From: Elymus sibiricus | Taxonomy: Eukaryota > Streptophyta > Magnoliopsida > Poales > Poaceae | NCBI GenBank assembly: GCA_039707655.1 | Contig: CM077671.1 | Coordinates: forward strand, 370,017,220-370,081,219 | Direction: 5' to 3' | DNA: 64,000 bases | In this document: piece after piece, positions 33,670 to 47,477 of the stretch | Position numbering within the stretch: position 1 is the first letter of the stretch | Layout: the number at the start of each line of letters is the position of its first letter | Position numbers and translations under genes: made by a program | The notes under the pieces: model-generated | Seen by the model: only the letters and a program-made list of their open reading frames with translations | The model's database searches: none | Told to the model about the DNA's origin: nothing

Positions 33670-34978
33670 TGTTGGAAATATGCCCTAGAGGCAATAATAA
33701 AATGGTTATTATTATATTTCCTTGTTCATGATAATCGTTTATTATCCATGCTATAATTGTATTGATTGGAAACTCAAATACAAGTGTGGGTACATAGACA
33801 ACACTGTGTCCCTAGTATGCCTCTAGTAAACTAGCTCGTTGATCAAAGATGGTCAAGGTTTCCTGGTCATAGACATGAGATGTCATTTGATAATGGGATC
33901 ACATCATTAGGAGAATGATGTGATGGACAAGACCCAAACTATGAATGTAGCATATGATCGTGTCAGTTTATTGCTATAGTTTTCTGCATGTCAAGTATCT
34001 GTTCCTATGACCATGAGATCATGCAACTCACTGACACCGGAGGAATACCTTGTGTGTATCAAACGTCGCAACGTAACTGGGTGACTATAAAGATGCTCTA
34101 CAGGTATCTTCAAAGGTGTTTGTTGAGCTGGCATGGATCGAGACTGGGATTTGGTACTCCGTATGACGGAGAGGTATCTCAGGGCCCACTCGGTAATACA
34201 ACATCATAATAAGCCTTGCAAGCAATGTGACTAAAGAGTTGGCCACGGGATCTTGTATTACGGAACGAGTAAAGAGACTTGCCGGTAACGAGATTGAACT
34301 AGGTATAGAGATACCGACGATCGAATCTCGGGCAAGTAACATACCAAAGAATAAAGGGAACATCATACGGGATTAACTGAATCCTTGACATAGAGGTTCA
34401 ACCGATAAAGATCTTCGTAGAATATGTAGGAACCAATATGGGCATCTAGGTTCCACTATTGGTTATTGATCGTAGAGGTGTCTCGGTCATGTCTACATAG
34501 TTCTCGAACCCGCAGGGTCTGCACACTTAACGTTCGGTGACGTTTCGGTAGTATTGAGTTATGTATGGTGGTGACCGAAGGTTGTTCGGAGTCCCAGATG
34601 AGATCCCAGACGTCACGAGGAGCTCCGAAATGGTCCGGTGGTAAAGATTGATATATAGGAAGTCCCATTTTGGCCACCGGAAAAGTTTCGGGTATTTCCG
34701 GTAGTGTACCGGGAGTGCCGGAGGGCCAGCGGGAGGGGCCACCCACGCCGGGAGGCCACATGGGCCTGAGGGGTGATGCACCAGCCCTTAGTGGGCTGGG
34801 CAAACCAGCCCCACAAGGCCCATGCGGCTAGGAAGGTGGGAAAGGAAAAAAACCCCAAGGAGAGGGAAGGATTCCAAGTAGGATTGGAATCCTACTTGGA
34901 GTAGGATTGGAGGTGGACTCCTCCACCTCCTCCTAGTTCGGCCGAATCCTCCTTGTGAAGGGTTTGAGGCTGCCTCCT
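33670..34978 (+). repeat. 5' LTR of Copia element C, left part
   Basis: Begins TGTTGGAAATATGCCC. It matches the 3' LTR (57170 onward) to GGCTGCCTCCT, where element D is inserted. Confidence 0.93.
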
Positions 34979-37900
34979 TGTGACGCCCAGATAGTTAAGC
35001 TACAGTAATCCATGTAATCAAGCTACAGTAACCTATGGGTTATGCTAATCCATTTTGCAATTCAACCCTGATTCAAATTCCTTTGCAATTCAAAATTCAT
35101 TTCAAAAGTGGATTAAATATTTTTGCAAACCTGAAAATAAAAATCATGTTTGGGTTATAAATATTCATCTGGTATTTATAAAATCAAAACCAACATTTTA
35201 TCATGTGGTTTTGTGCCTAAAAACTATTTTAACAGAGCCCAAAACAATTGTTTAAATGCCCTTTTGGTTTTTGAAAATACCAAATTAATCCAAAGGCCCC
35301 CCCAAACTTTTTGTAGCAGTACCTAATATTGCATTGCAATTATTAGGCCAAGTGCCATATTTTACTAAAGTATTATAGCCCCAAAATTAAATAAATAAAA
35401 GAAAGAATTAAATCAAAAAAGAAAAAGGAATAGAAATAATAGAAAAGGGCTAAGTGCCCTGGGCACTTAGGCCGGCTGGCCCAACCAACAGCCCAGCCCA
35501 ACAGGGGCCTCGTCCCCCTCCTCCTGCTCATCGGGGGGGGGGGCGTGGGCATGGCGATGGCCGCCACCGGCCGTCTCCGTCGCCCTGGCGAGCATCCAGC
35601 GGCTCCCCGCCGCCCTTAAGCCACCCCTGGTCGTCCCCTGGAACCCTAGCCCACTCCAGATCCCTCTCTCTCCCTCCCTCGCGCTCGGATCCCTCCTCCC
35701 CCTCTCAGCCGAGCGCCTTCGCCGCCGCGATGCTGCTCCGCCGCGGCCACCGTCGTCTCGGTGCCGCTCCGCCGTGTCCAGCGTCACCGCCGCCCTCAGC
35801 TATGCCGCCTACCTCGACTGGTTGGAGGTCGGAGCCGCCACCGCGTCTTCCCCGAGCTCTTCCTCCTCCTACGACCGTCGTCGATTGCCGCCCCGATTCG
35901 CCACCATCGAGCCCTCCCCGAGCTCGCTGCCACTCCCTACGGCTCCGATGTGAGCCCCTGCCTCCTTCTTTTTCCTTCTCATCGCCGTTAGCCGCCTGAA
36001 AACGCCGTTCCCCTCACGTCCGAGCTCGGCTCCGCCGCGAAGCTCACCGTTGTAGCTGTAGTCATTGCCGTGGCCGTCCGAGCACACGAACGTGCTCGTG
36101 GCACTTCTGTGGTGTGGCCGGCACCTCCTGTTTGCCCCCGTTCGAGCCGCTGCGCCGTTCCGTCGAAGCTCCCGTATGCGCCGCCGTCCGCCGTCGCTGT
36201 TCTGGCCACTTCCGGCTTCCCCTGCTGCTTCCACCGCCGCTCATCGAAGCGCGGCTCTGCCCGCGTTCGATCCCGCCCTTCCGCGCACCGAATAGTCGCC
36301 GAACGGCGCATCCCGAAGCCCTCCACAGTCTCTGTTGTCGCCGCCGGCGCGCCACCGCATTTAAACGCCAGTGTGACATGGCCTGGTGGGTCCCCCGTGT
36401 CAGGGGATTAATTAGCCCCTAATGACCCAATGACATGTGGGGCCCGTATTGTAGCAATTAGATTAATTAAATAACCTAATACTAAATGAGCCACTGACAG
36501 TGGGACCCATCCCCTAATTAATTTCTGATAAATTTAAACACTAATTAACACTGCTGAGGCACTGACATGTGGGGCCCTTCTACTGTTTCAGTGAATAAGA
36601 TTGACCCAGTTAGCTGCCGAGTCAGCAGGCTAGCCCACATGTCAGTCTCTGCTGACTGGCCCTTTGACCCAGTTAATGGGCCCACTGGCCAGCCTCAGTA
36701 CTGGTCAGTTGGGTACAATTCTGGGTACATCTAGCATTTTACTGTTCTGGATAATTCGAATTTATAATTAAAAGAAATTTCAGAAAATTAATAAAACTTT
36801 AAAAATTAATAGAAAATAATCCGTAGCTTAGATGAAAAAGTTTTATATATGAAAGTTGATCAGAAAAATCCCACGAATCTGATTATGCCATCCATTCATC
36901 TGTCACATGCTCCTAGCATGATGAACATGGAATTTTTCCCCTCCAGATCGTCTGTCCGATAAATCCAAAGACCCGGGAAATATCGTCAGATATTCTCCCG
37001 CTCCGTCTGGAACGTATAGTACTGCGTTAGTGCATACCTAGCTCTGCATATTGCCATGTCATGCATTGTGATGCATTTGTCTGCTTTATATTTATTGTTT
37101 CTCCCCCCTCTTCTTACCGGTAGACCCCAAGACCGACACTGCTGCCGAGTACGACTACGCGACTGACGATAAGCCCTTTGCCGCAGAGCAGCAAGGCAAG
37201 CAAACCCCCCTTGAGCATTCCGATATCGCTTATTCCTTTCCCTCTTATTCTTGCATTAGATTTTTCTACTGTATTAGTTAGCTCCTATTCTGATGCATAG
37301 CCTGTTTTTGATAAACTGTTACTTTACCTGCAATCATACCAACTGCTTAGTATAGGTTGATCAGTGAATCCCCTGTGACCCCCTTAGTCCCAGTTGCCCC
37401 TGCTTCTTTATCGACGACTCGACGACTCGAAGACCCGAAGACTCGGTCAACTGTCCGATGAGCCAGGCCCCTCACATCACCGCACACCCCTTAAGTATGG
37501 CACTGCAGAGCTACTGTCGGGTGCCGAGGGTGATACCTCACTTAGCACTCCCGATGTTAATCCTGTAGCGTAGCTAATCGGTCGTGGGTATCGAGGGTGA
37601 TTCCTCCTTCCCATTTATCGATAGCGACTCTTGTCATACACATACTTCGAGTGGGATCCATCGAGGGTGATTCCTCGGATATCCACTTGGTGTATAAACA
37701 CACAGTTACTTCATCTTGACTTTGTTTACATGTGAAAGGCGGGACTGGAGGGACAGGCGGTACCACCCTGGTTGAGGTGGACCTGAGTTCCCGACAGTCC
37801 TGAGACGGGTCGGCCCCAAGGGTACCCGTGTGTGAGATGTGGTGGGATGCGCCGGTAAGGCATCCAAAGGATTATGTTGAGGCGTGGACGGGCAGTAGAG

Positions 37901-38386
37901 GCCCTTGCCACACATCCTCGAGTCGGGGTGACGGGACCGCACTTTGAGGGTCGCGCTTGCCCCGCATTAATAAAATGCTAATGGGTTGGGTATTTGATCT
38001 GAGTTGGTCATTGGCCTTATTTCGCACCAAACCATCACGTGGGAAAGTTAAGGGCACTCAGCGTCGTTGTATCAGCCGAAGCTCTTCGGACGTCAGCAAT
38101 GGAGCGGCGCGCACCGGATTGGACTGGACGGTACAGCTCTTGGACTGGAGTGTACTAGGTCTGCTACCGGCCGCGTTCGCATCGTGCAGGAGTGCAAGGG
38201 CAAGTGGGCCCACGAACCTGCGCGCTTAGGATTTAGACCGGCGGGCTGGCCTCTTCGTTGAGCCTAGGTGGGGCGATGAAGTGCTGCTATCCCGAGGCCA
38301 GGCATGACCCAGGAAAGTGTGTCCGGCCGGAGGTGATCAGGCGTGTTGGAGATGCGGTGCACCCCTGCAGGGATGATTAATCTATT

Positions 38387-38414
38387 CGAATAGCCGTGTC
38401 CACGGTAACAGGAC
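38387..38414 (+). promoter_or_regulatory. Conserved AATAGCCGTGTC block in LTR D (5')
   Basis: The block has CGAATAGCCGTGTCCACGG at its core. The same sequence is at 50778-50805 in the 3' LTR, and related blocks are in LTRs B and E. Confidence 0.55.
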
Positions 38415-38732
38415 GACTTGGAGTTATACCTTGACCTTATACAACTATAATTGTGATTTAATTTGAAATGAATGTGGCTCCGGGATTGCTTCCTCGCAGG
38501 GAGTCGAGGAAGAATCCCTGGGCATGGTTACTTAATAAAATTGCTACAATAATATGACTATATATTTGAGATACCGGTCTACTCTCTTCTAATGATGCAA
38601 GATGCTGAAGATGCTAGTCTTCGATAGGACTAGGCCTTCCCCTCATTCTTGCTTTCTGCAGTCAGTCCAGATATAATCCCCCATTCCCTTGATAATGATG
38701 CATACTTAGCATAGTTCTGATGTCAGTCTTGC

Positions 38733-38753
38733 GAGTACTTTGGATGAGTACTC
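38733..38753 (+). other. Stem-loop in LTR D (5')
   Basis: GAGTACT, a 7-base loop, then AGTACTC form a perfect 7-bp stem. The same hairpin is at 51124-51144, and a similar one in LTR B at 59497-59515. Confidence 0.7.
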
Positions 38754-39198
38754 ACCGCTGCTTTGCTTTCTCTTTTCCCCTCGATACGATTCCGCGTTCA
38801 GACGATGGAGCCTAGGAGATGGAATACGCCGGAGACGACTACTACACCACCGCTGGAGCCTACTACTACGTGGAGAGTGCCGACGCTCAGGAGTAGTTAG
38901 GAGGTTCCCAGGCAAGAGGCCTCGCCTCTTTCGATCCGCTGCTTATGTTTGTGCTAGCCTTCTTAAGGCAAAACTTGTTTAACTTATGTCTGTACTCAGA
39001 TATTATTTGCTTCCGCTGACTCGTGTTTTTTCGAGCTTTGTATTCGAGCCCTCGAGGCCCCTGGCTTGTAATATGAAGCTGTATGACTTTAATTTGTGTC
39101 TAGTGTTGTGTTGTGATATCAATCAGTGAGTCCCTAATCTTGGTTGTACGCATTGCGTGTATGCTTAGCGTACGGTCGAGATCGGGGGCGTCACAAGT

Positions 39199-39211
39199 TG
39201 GTATCAGAGCC
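39199..39211 (+). other. Primer binding site of Gypsy element D
   Basis: TGGTATCAGAGCC, initiator tRNA-Met type, three bases after the LTR end. Confidence 0.9.
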
Positions 39212-39954
39212 GACTGCCTATAGGTAGCCCCCTTTCCAACTCCTTTGCCGAAGTTGAGTCTAGACATTGAAAAACTTTTACTAACATTGCTATGTGGCTT
39301 ACGGGCCCACTTCTCAATCGGGAGGTATTAGGATCTTTTATTCCTTGTCTATACTCTGGGTTCTGATCTCTTTTCTCTTTCGGGTTAAAGATTTTACTAA
39401 CTCTGACTCTAGGTTCTTGTAACTACTTCTCCCGGAGAGCCCTCATACCAGAAGATCACCTGCTTCGCCAGAAGATTCTGGAGATACCCTTTTGACGTTT
39501 TCCGAGACTTTGTGCTCATCGGCTTTGCAATTCCCTACCACCGATAAGTCCCTATGGATGACTAATTGCACTTGTCATTCATACAATCTTTTCTCGTTGC
39601 TCTTGTTGTTACAAGATGCCCCGAAATACTCTCCATTGCCCCGATAACCCTTTGAGTTTACTGCCTTATAGTTCTTTTCCGCATGGAAGCCTTACGGATA
39701 ATTCCTCACAATTGTCGAGGATCCGTTCATCCCAGTTGTTCATGTGTTTCACAAAATTCTTCGAAATACTTTTCGATCTTCCGAAAATCCTCTGCAGCCT
39801 GTTGCGCTTGGAATTCTTGCCTGCTTGCATTATGGTTAATTCCATATGCCTAGTCGTCTTCGTGGACATCCCTTGTATTTGCCATTTTGAGCCTATTGAT
39901 TCAATGTGTGCGTATGCACGCAGTCATCAGGTGATCCTTTTAAATTATCTTTCC

Positions 39955-40047
39955 GGCTCAGACGTCCTTTTGGACATGAGTTGGTTCTCGGCAATTCAAG
40001 CCTTTATTGATTGTCCGACTAAGTCTTTTCAACTTATCCATCCTTGA
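39955..40047 (+). pseudogene. Gypsy protease-to-reverse-transcriptase linker remnant
   Basis: The residues SGSDVLLDMSWFSAIQAFID resemble the DVILGMDWL...ID segment that follows the protease in Gypsy pol. No catalytic motif remains on either side. Confidence 0.5.
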
Positions 40048-41653
40048 TCAGAGCGTCTGCTTCTGATCCTTAGATGGAAATCTTAATTCCTTTGGTTATT
40101 TAAGCATCAAATTAATTGGATATTCTATGATCTGATGCCTTGCATTCTTTCTCCCTCTGATTGAGTACCGATACTCACATCAGGTCCTTTGTGGACCGCC
40201 AGACCCATTGTTGGGTTATTATCCGATAGCATCTTTCACATTCAAAATTATTGTGATGTTCTTCCCCTGATACATGATGTCATTGGTAAATTGTGTCTTC
40301 TCCCTCTGATAAGTTGTATCCTATGCTTCTGTCAGCCATGCCCTGTTGTCTAGCATGTGTTAATTACTCCTGAAGCTTGTGGTATATGTTCCTAAGATGC
40401 CCCGATGGGTTGGGCCTATGCCTTCCTTAATTCGTGTGAACCCGACAGTTTTCACGAGTCATACTCTCCTGGTGTTTTGCCAGTTAAACTTTCAAACCAA
40501 CAACTTCATCAAAGGCGAGGTGTAAATGGAAGGTGATGCATTGATGAAGTGGGAGTCGACCTTGAACCTTGTGTTCATGCCCATGGAAACGATGTTGATC
40601 TTATCATAGAAGCTTCTCCTTTTCAATAATCATTCATTGTATGATTTGATATTGTATCTTTGATCTTGTCCTTTGCAATCGTGGTTCCGACCATGTTGTT
40701 CTACTTTGATTTCATTCTCAGACAAGTTAAAGCGCTTGTCTTCCTCAGATCAATATGCTGGTCTAACCTCTATGCTGATCTACCTCCGAGTATTATCCTG
40801 TAACATCCCAAAATTTGGAATGTTATATTAATAATTGAATGATTGATTGTTTGAAATTGAGTGAAATTTGAAACTTTTTGAAACCTTTTAATGAGAGGGA
40901 ATAAAATGACTTTTCCCTTTGTTCTTGAATTCAAATTCATTCAATTCAAATCAGTGAGAGAAGATGACATGACTTCTTCAAAACAAAGGACTTGAAGTTT
41001 TGGATTTGAAAACTACTGAAACTTTTCTTTTTGGAATTCATTTCATTTTGGCTCTATTTTAAAAGTTTGAATGAATTCAAATTCCCCTGTCAAATATTAA
41101 AAATATGAGAGGAGGAACATGCCCCTCCAAACCAGGGGAATTTTGAGAAATATTTGAACCCTAAAACTTAGGGGGGCCATTTGAAAAATATTTGTAAAAG
41201 GAAACAAATCAAATAAGGCATTTTTCTGAAAATAATTTTCTCTGAAGTATTTATTTTGGCCGTGGACAAATGTTCATCTTATGGGATTTAATTCCCTGAT
41301 CATTTTGATATATATTACCCCTATGTTGGGAATTTATTTGATTGCTAGATCAAGTTTTCCTTTCTTAGTTTATTTAAAATATGGAAAAATGTGTTTATTT
41401 GGAAAAACTACCAAAGCCCGCTAGGAAACCAACCGGCCCAGGATTCCCTCGCTGGATCCGAAAAGGATCCGGATCGGTCACCGATCCCCTTGCCCCCCTC
41501 TATCCCTCGCTGACGCCACGGTCCCACCGCCCGATCCCGAACCCCGCCGGCCATCTCCTTCCTTACCTCGACCCTCTTTCCATCTCGCCGGAGCCACGCC
41601 GGATCCGACCGGATCTCCCTCTCCCTTGCCTAATCTTCACTCCCGAGGCCCCC

Positions 41654-41661
41654 TATAAATA
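41654..41661 (+). promoter_or_regulatory. Probable TATA box of solo LTR E
   Basis: TATAAATA followed by GAGGAGCTCC, the usual LTR promoter layout. Confidence 0.55.
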
Positions 41662-44016
41662 GAGGAGCTCCTCCTCGTTCGGTTTTTGCCCAACATCCCG
41701 AGCCCCCCTCGCCAGAGCGTCGTCACCACCTCTCGCCGGAGCTCCGCCTCCACCGAAGCCCCGGAGCTCGTGCCGCTCGTCATCATCAACCCCAAGCACC
41801 ACTGACGCCACCAGTTGACGCAGTAAGGCCGCCGCGATCACCTGGACCTCTTCATCATCGCTGGGGACCACCAGAACCCCACCCCGCACGTCGCCGGACT
41901 TCCCCCGAGCACCACCGCACCTCCCGAGCTCGAGCTGCTCGCCTCCGACCTCTTCCGCCGTCGCCGTCGCCACCAAACGTCGCCGTAGGCCGGCCGCCGT
42001 CCCCTGGACCCCTCAGCCACCGCCTACGACCACCCGAGACGCCTCCCCGACAACCCCGACGCCTCGGCCTCACCGGAGAACTCCATCGCCGGCGACCTTC
42101 CATGTGAGCACCCCACCTCCCCTCTATAGCCGTTGGATCTGGATCAAATGATCCAGATTAGATCATTTAATAAAGCCCGAACCATTTTTTGAAGTATCCG
42201 CCGTTCGCTCCTTTAGCCACCGTGCGCACACCCTAGTCCAATCAGATATCGCCACGTGTACACCCTGTCCGTTAGTTAGATTTTGTTTTGTTTTCCGTTT
42301 TTAAAACAGAATAGATTCTGTTTTTGTTTTCTTTATATCTTTTATGTTTTTAATTGTTTTAATTTGATACTTTTTGCATTGTGTCAAAAAATTTGTCTAG
42401 TTTCTGTAGATATAAAATTTGACCGTGTTTAAAATTTGGAAATTTGAATTCAAACAGATTTGATTTAAATCGTGTTTTGTGAATATCTTGAGTTTAAAAA
42501 TAGATTTTGATTTGATTCTTTTTGCTACCAATCATTAGTGACCTTATTTATCAGTAGGTAGAGTTTGAGAAATTTTAAAGTATTTTAAATTAGGGTTTCA
42601 AGCAAAACAGATTCTGTTTAGTTTCTTTTAGGGTTATTCTCTTTTCTTTTGTTTCAACTTGTTTTTGATTTTCTTTTCCTATAACTTTCTGATATATTTC
42701 TTTTAGTTGCTGCTGGTTAGAATTAGGTGATTTATTTTATATTAATAAAAATATTTTTTTATGTTTTGTTCTTTATAGGAAAAAACCTTGTTTTCATTAT
42801 ATATAGTGTTGTATGATAGGTTTCATAGTAGTTCCTTTTTGCACAAAGTTTTAGTGAAAAATACTTTCTGTTATTTATTTGTTTTATATTTTTGTTTTCT
42901 GTTATTTAGTATTTTGTTGTTTTTCTTGTTGTTAAGTTTAATTGACAAACACTTATGTTGTTAGTGTGTTGTTTTCATAATTCTTAGTTGTTCTTCGAAA
43001 GTAATTCTCTTGCTAGACAAATAGTTACTAAAATTCTTTTGTTTGATTTTACTTTGTTGTTGTCTTGTTGCTATTGCAAATAGGATTATTTGTAGGGAAA
43101 ACTACCTTTGGTTTTGATGAAGTTTTGTTGTTTTAACTTTTGTCTTGAGTATTTCCTTCATCACAACACAAGTGTGTTAAAAAAATGGTTTGGCTTATTG
43201 ATTGTTAGTATTGATTGCTAGTATGATTGCTTATATGAGTGCAATGTTTGATTATATAGATTTTTCATCGGAGAGTGATGAATAGTTCTATCAAGTGTTA
43301 TTTTCTAAGAGCGATATCATCTTCTTCAACTTACCAGGCAAGTTCACTTTGACCATCTTACATTACCTATGTTTTATTTGCATTAGAATGAATCTCCCCA
43401 TCATACATCCAGTAGGATATTGAGCTTGAACTTGTGGTAGTATCATGAGGTAGGAGAAACCCAACACCCTGTTACCATTGCCCGGGAAGGGACGTTACTT
43501 CACAATTGCTACGCTTTAGTAGACGGGGTTTGGTTGTGAGATTCAGGAGTGTTGTGAGGTTAATTAATTATTTCAAGACCTACATGATGATCAAGACTTC
43601 AAGACTTCAAGGACTCAATATACCTCTGGGTGGATTGGACATGCATTTTGGCAGCCTGATATCTATCATGGTTATGCCGGGAATCCTGGTATCTACCTGT
43701 GATCATCCCAACGGAATGCCACCCAGGCTCAAAGAGGTGGATGGATATTTCAAGGTCAGAAATCTTACGTGTGCAACCGCAAGTCATTATGGGCTCTGGC
43801 TTGGTTGACCTTAGTGGTGACTCTGGTAGGTCAGATTGCTACGAGATGTAGAAGAACGGTAGGATTGGATGGGCACTGACTTTCTACCGGAGGATCACTT
43901 TGGAAGACCATGTTTCGATCGTCTCGTTCTCAAACACCAGGCAGTGCGAGGACACAACGGGAGGGATCGAAGCTTGCGGGTAAAGTGTACAAACCTCTGC
44001 AGAGTGTCAAACTAAT

Positions 44017-44043
44017 CGATTAGCCGTGTCCCCGGTTACGGAC
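44017..44043 (+). promoter_or_regulatory. Conserved AGCCGTGTC block in LTR E
   Basis: CGATTAGCCGTGTCCCCGG, with upstream GTACAAACCTCTGCAGAGTG, matches the blocks in LTRs B and D although the rest of the LTR does not align by eye. Confidence 0.55.
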
Positions 44044-44615
44044 AACATGAGCACCGGAGATGATACTATCAGCCAGTCTCAACACCATTAATAAATTTTT
44101 ATGATGAGTGGGTCTATTAATAATTTTGGGACATGAGAATTGGTTGGGGAAACCATCTCATTAACAACCAATTTTTGTAGTGATATTTCCGTTTCACTCC
44201 TTTGTTGTAGGGAAAATAAAACCAGCTTTTATGCAAAAACTCAGACACAGATGCCACAAAGCCTTTGCATATAGATTAGCCTTCATCATTTATTCTATTG
44301 TGATCTTGCCGGTACATTCAATGTACTGACCTACATGGCTGCAACGTCTGATGTTGCAGATACATTTCTACGACGAGTAAGAGTACGATTCAGGGTTACG
44401 GTCTACACTCAACCTGCCGTTGGTGTTTATTGGGACTCCACTCCCGTTGACTGTTTCCGCTGAGTTTTAAGAGGTATATATCAGTTTTACATTATTTACA
44501 TGTGGTTGCACTTTGATATATACATTGATGTACTGTGTGTGCCAGCATACTAATCCAGGGATGGCACTGACACACAGAGGCTTGACTTGTTTTTGAGTCA
44601 AGACGCTACATATCC

Positions 44616-47477
44616 CCGGTATCTTGATAAATGTCACGGAGCTATATAACTTATGAGCTCCTCATCAACTATGATATTTCACCGATTCCAGCCCTCGTGT
44701 CCTGAGTTGTTGGACAATCAAGGACACCGATAATTGAACCGAGTCCGCATTGCGATTCAACAACTCTTAGTAATCTTCTTTGCTTATGAGTTTGTGCTCG
44801 ATCATGTCTTTCCAAGCTGTTTGGCTACATAATCATCGTCATGCTAAGGCTTGACCATGCTATTAATATCCTTCATCTCCGGAACACAATTCCAATAGTG
44901 CTCTAAGCTTACATCGAGTTTTCAACATCATGTTGGTTGTCTTGAAAGGCAATTTCGATGCTGAGCTAGCACTCCAATCTGTGGTTCCGACTACTTGTCG
45001 CTTCACCATTTTCTTGCTTGATGTCGTCGCTGATCGATTACATCCTCATGGGACTTCGCGACAAACGTGTCGTGACCCTCATCAGCATTCTGGGCTCTTC
45101 CAGGATATCAGTTGAATTCATGATGAGAAAAGGCATCCTTGTCCGTGGTAATTGGTGTTGTCGTTGGCGACATCCTTGCCATCACCTTTCATTTCTTTGT
45201 TCCCGTGTTGTTGCTAACCAGAATACTGACAAATGGAATGTGATGTGTAAATTCAATACTTATGGCATACCAACTCTATCACCTTGAAGTTAATGAACAA
45301 TAAGTCCATTCTTAGTGTATTGGCTGTTGAGTCAGCACTCTAACATTGGTCGTGCTACTTAGTCTGAATTTTGGGTGCACCTTTCAATTAATGTTTAATT
45401 GTGGATGTTTCCCTCGGGCATACCTCAATATATCATCTTGTTTGACCAATGCTATCACCTGGTTCACACATTCGTGTAAATCCATCTTTGTGGAAATCTC
45501 GACGAATTGTTGCTGAGCCCGTCAGCCACATCCTCATCTCCTTCGTGGTTCTTGATGAACATTTAAGCTAGTGTTGGAAACCTTGAAAGCATTATCTTCG
45601 TGCCTAGTTCATGAAGAATATGTTTGATAAAATAAGTGTTTTTCTATAAGTTCACGTACATTTTGCCACCGTGCTTACGGGAAATTTTTGTCTCGCTTCC
45701 TTTGGAATCGTTCCAATTCATTTAGGCATGTGCGAAGTATTCTATGGTTTGATAGATTTGCTACCTTCACTCCGTATGTATTTCCTAGCACGCCAGGCCA
45801 CTGATTGATTTGATTTGTCCTAGTCCAGACTTACACATGGAACTTTGATATCCTCTATGATGGTCCCTAATCAGAACTTGATTGCCCTCCATTCTAGAAA
45901 CTTCCATGTGGGCACGAATGTCTTGGCCTTGTGTTCAGATGTCTTGTAGTCTGGCTAATGATTCAAGTCTTGCTTCTGTCGTTGATTCCGAGGATTCTTG
46001 CAACATCATCTCGTAGGTCTGTGTTGCATCCTTTTCTCCTCAGGCCTTCTTTGTCTGAAGTATCCTGACACCAACCAGATCTGAATCTCGGACAGATATG
46101 ATGGTTGGAACATTATCAAGAATTATAACTTTGGTCTTTATTATCGGTAAGGTGATGTTGTAGCTAGCACACCTGGCCGGAGGACCTATGGTTATAGTAT
46201 CTTGTTCAGCAAGATTAGCCATTCTTCCATGAGAAAAATTGTATGACTTAATTTTATAAGTTGTTCCTAATTGATCATTTTGTTCCCAAACTCCGGCACT
46301 TACCTGATGACCATGTCGATGCTACCTCGAAGCATGACTGTGGTATTCCTAATTTCATCAAGGACATTGGGGGCATAATGCTAAAATGTTTCTTGATCTA
46401 TTTTTCCTAACACCGTTGTATGGGTAAACTTCATAATATCCTTGCCCTTTTGTCTTAATGGTTACCTACACAGAGCCTTGTCATGATTATCTCGCTCTGC
46501 TTGCTCTTGGAAAGGATATACAGCTAATGCTCATGTATACACATTTTCCTTTCCATTGGTCTGTTTAATGTGATAATCACATTTTCCTTTCCATTGGTCT
46601 GTTTAACCTTTCTTGAGATTTATTTGATCTGAGCAGTGACAATTCCCTGCTTAGGTAAACACCTCGGTGTACAACTCTGTCAGTAAGACCCTGTTACTAT
46701 TGTTGTTAACATTTCGGTAACCACCGGGGGACGAGAACTTTGCCTATTGGTCCGCCTCGTTTCGACGAGCAGGAAGATGGTTCTCTTCGTTCCCCGCCCT
46801 TGGTACCAATGCTGTTGCCGACATAAAGGCCAGGTTATCCTCTAACATGTCTTGCTACCATGACCGTGCAAGATGTCACCGCTCTTCTTACTCTTAACCC
46901 AAATGATGGCCCCATAACCCATAGTTCCACAGGATCGAAACCTGACTCTCCTGTACAACTTTGTTTCCAAAGTACCCCTTTGCACTTGGCTTTGTATGTG
47001 ACTCCCCAGCCACCATCCACGGGATGATCTATTCTAAAATCAGATGCGATACCTATTCTCATTACTCTGAACTTCCCCCCCTTTTTCTTCATCTGATCAG
47101 GCATCGAATGATTGCCTACCAGTTTGAAACTTTTACACCATCGCATTTTGCCCTTGGTGATTCCTCGTGTCTTAACTTGAGAAATAAATCTTGTGTTCCT
47201 CCCTGAGTTTGCCGTCAGATGCCCAGTTTTGTTTAGATTCGTTCTTCTAGAGTTTTCCCTCTAATCTCATTCGTAGGACGATGAAGATCCCAAAGAAAGG
47301 ATGACGACTTCATCATGATGACCTGAAGCAGAAACATGAATATATCAACGAAAGGGGTCAATTCTTCGAGGAGATTAACCAAGAGCAAGAAGACTCGTTA
47401 GAATTTCGTAACCAGATTCCCCCCTTACTTCTACCTCTTATTTCTCGGGACGAGCATTCTTTTTAGTAGGGGAGAAT
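44616..47477 (+). other. Right internal region of Gypsy element D
   Basis: No coding frame of recognised family. It holds a 28-bp direct repeat (46540-46567, 46578-46605) and ends in the polypurine-like AGGGGAGAA (47468-47476) just before the 3' LTR. Short frames near 46835-47206 are not convincing. Confidence 0.55.
46540..46605 (+). repeat. 28-bp direct repeat pair
   Basis: CACATTTTCCTTTCCATTGG and the next 8 bases occur at 46540-46567 and again at 46578-46605, 10 bp apart. Confidence 0.9.

Larger units (their letters stand above)
34979..39195 (+). repeat. 5' LTR of Gypsy element D
   Basis: 4217 bp. It retains a 130-bp segment (37200-37329) missing from the 3' LTR and lacks about 30 bp present there (about 47546-47577). 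GC-rich frames inside (for example 35454-35999) are not conserved in length between the two LTRs, so I do not call genes. Confidence 0.93.
39196..40798 (+). other. Left internal region of Gypsy element D
   Basis: Mostly degenerate. A 143-codon frame (39616-40047) has no family match except near its end. A block at 40543-40602 resembles one in element A (27041-27095). Confidence 0.6.
40799..44610 (+). mobile_element. Gypsy-type solo LTR E, inside element D
   Basis: Starts TGTAACATCCC and ends AAGACGCTACA, flanked by TATCC (40794-40798, 44611-44615). The 3812 bp contain no primer site, internal domain or second LTR. It has TATAAATA at 41654 and the GATTAGCCGTGTC block at 44017. It resembles LTR B in its start and layout but is a different family. 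Confidence 0.85.
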
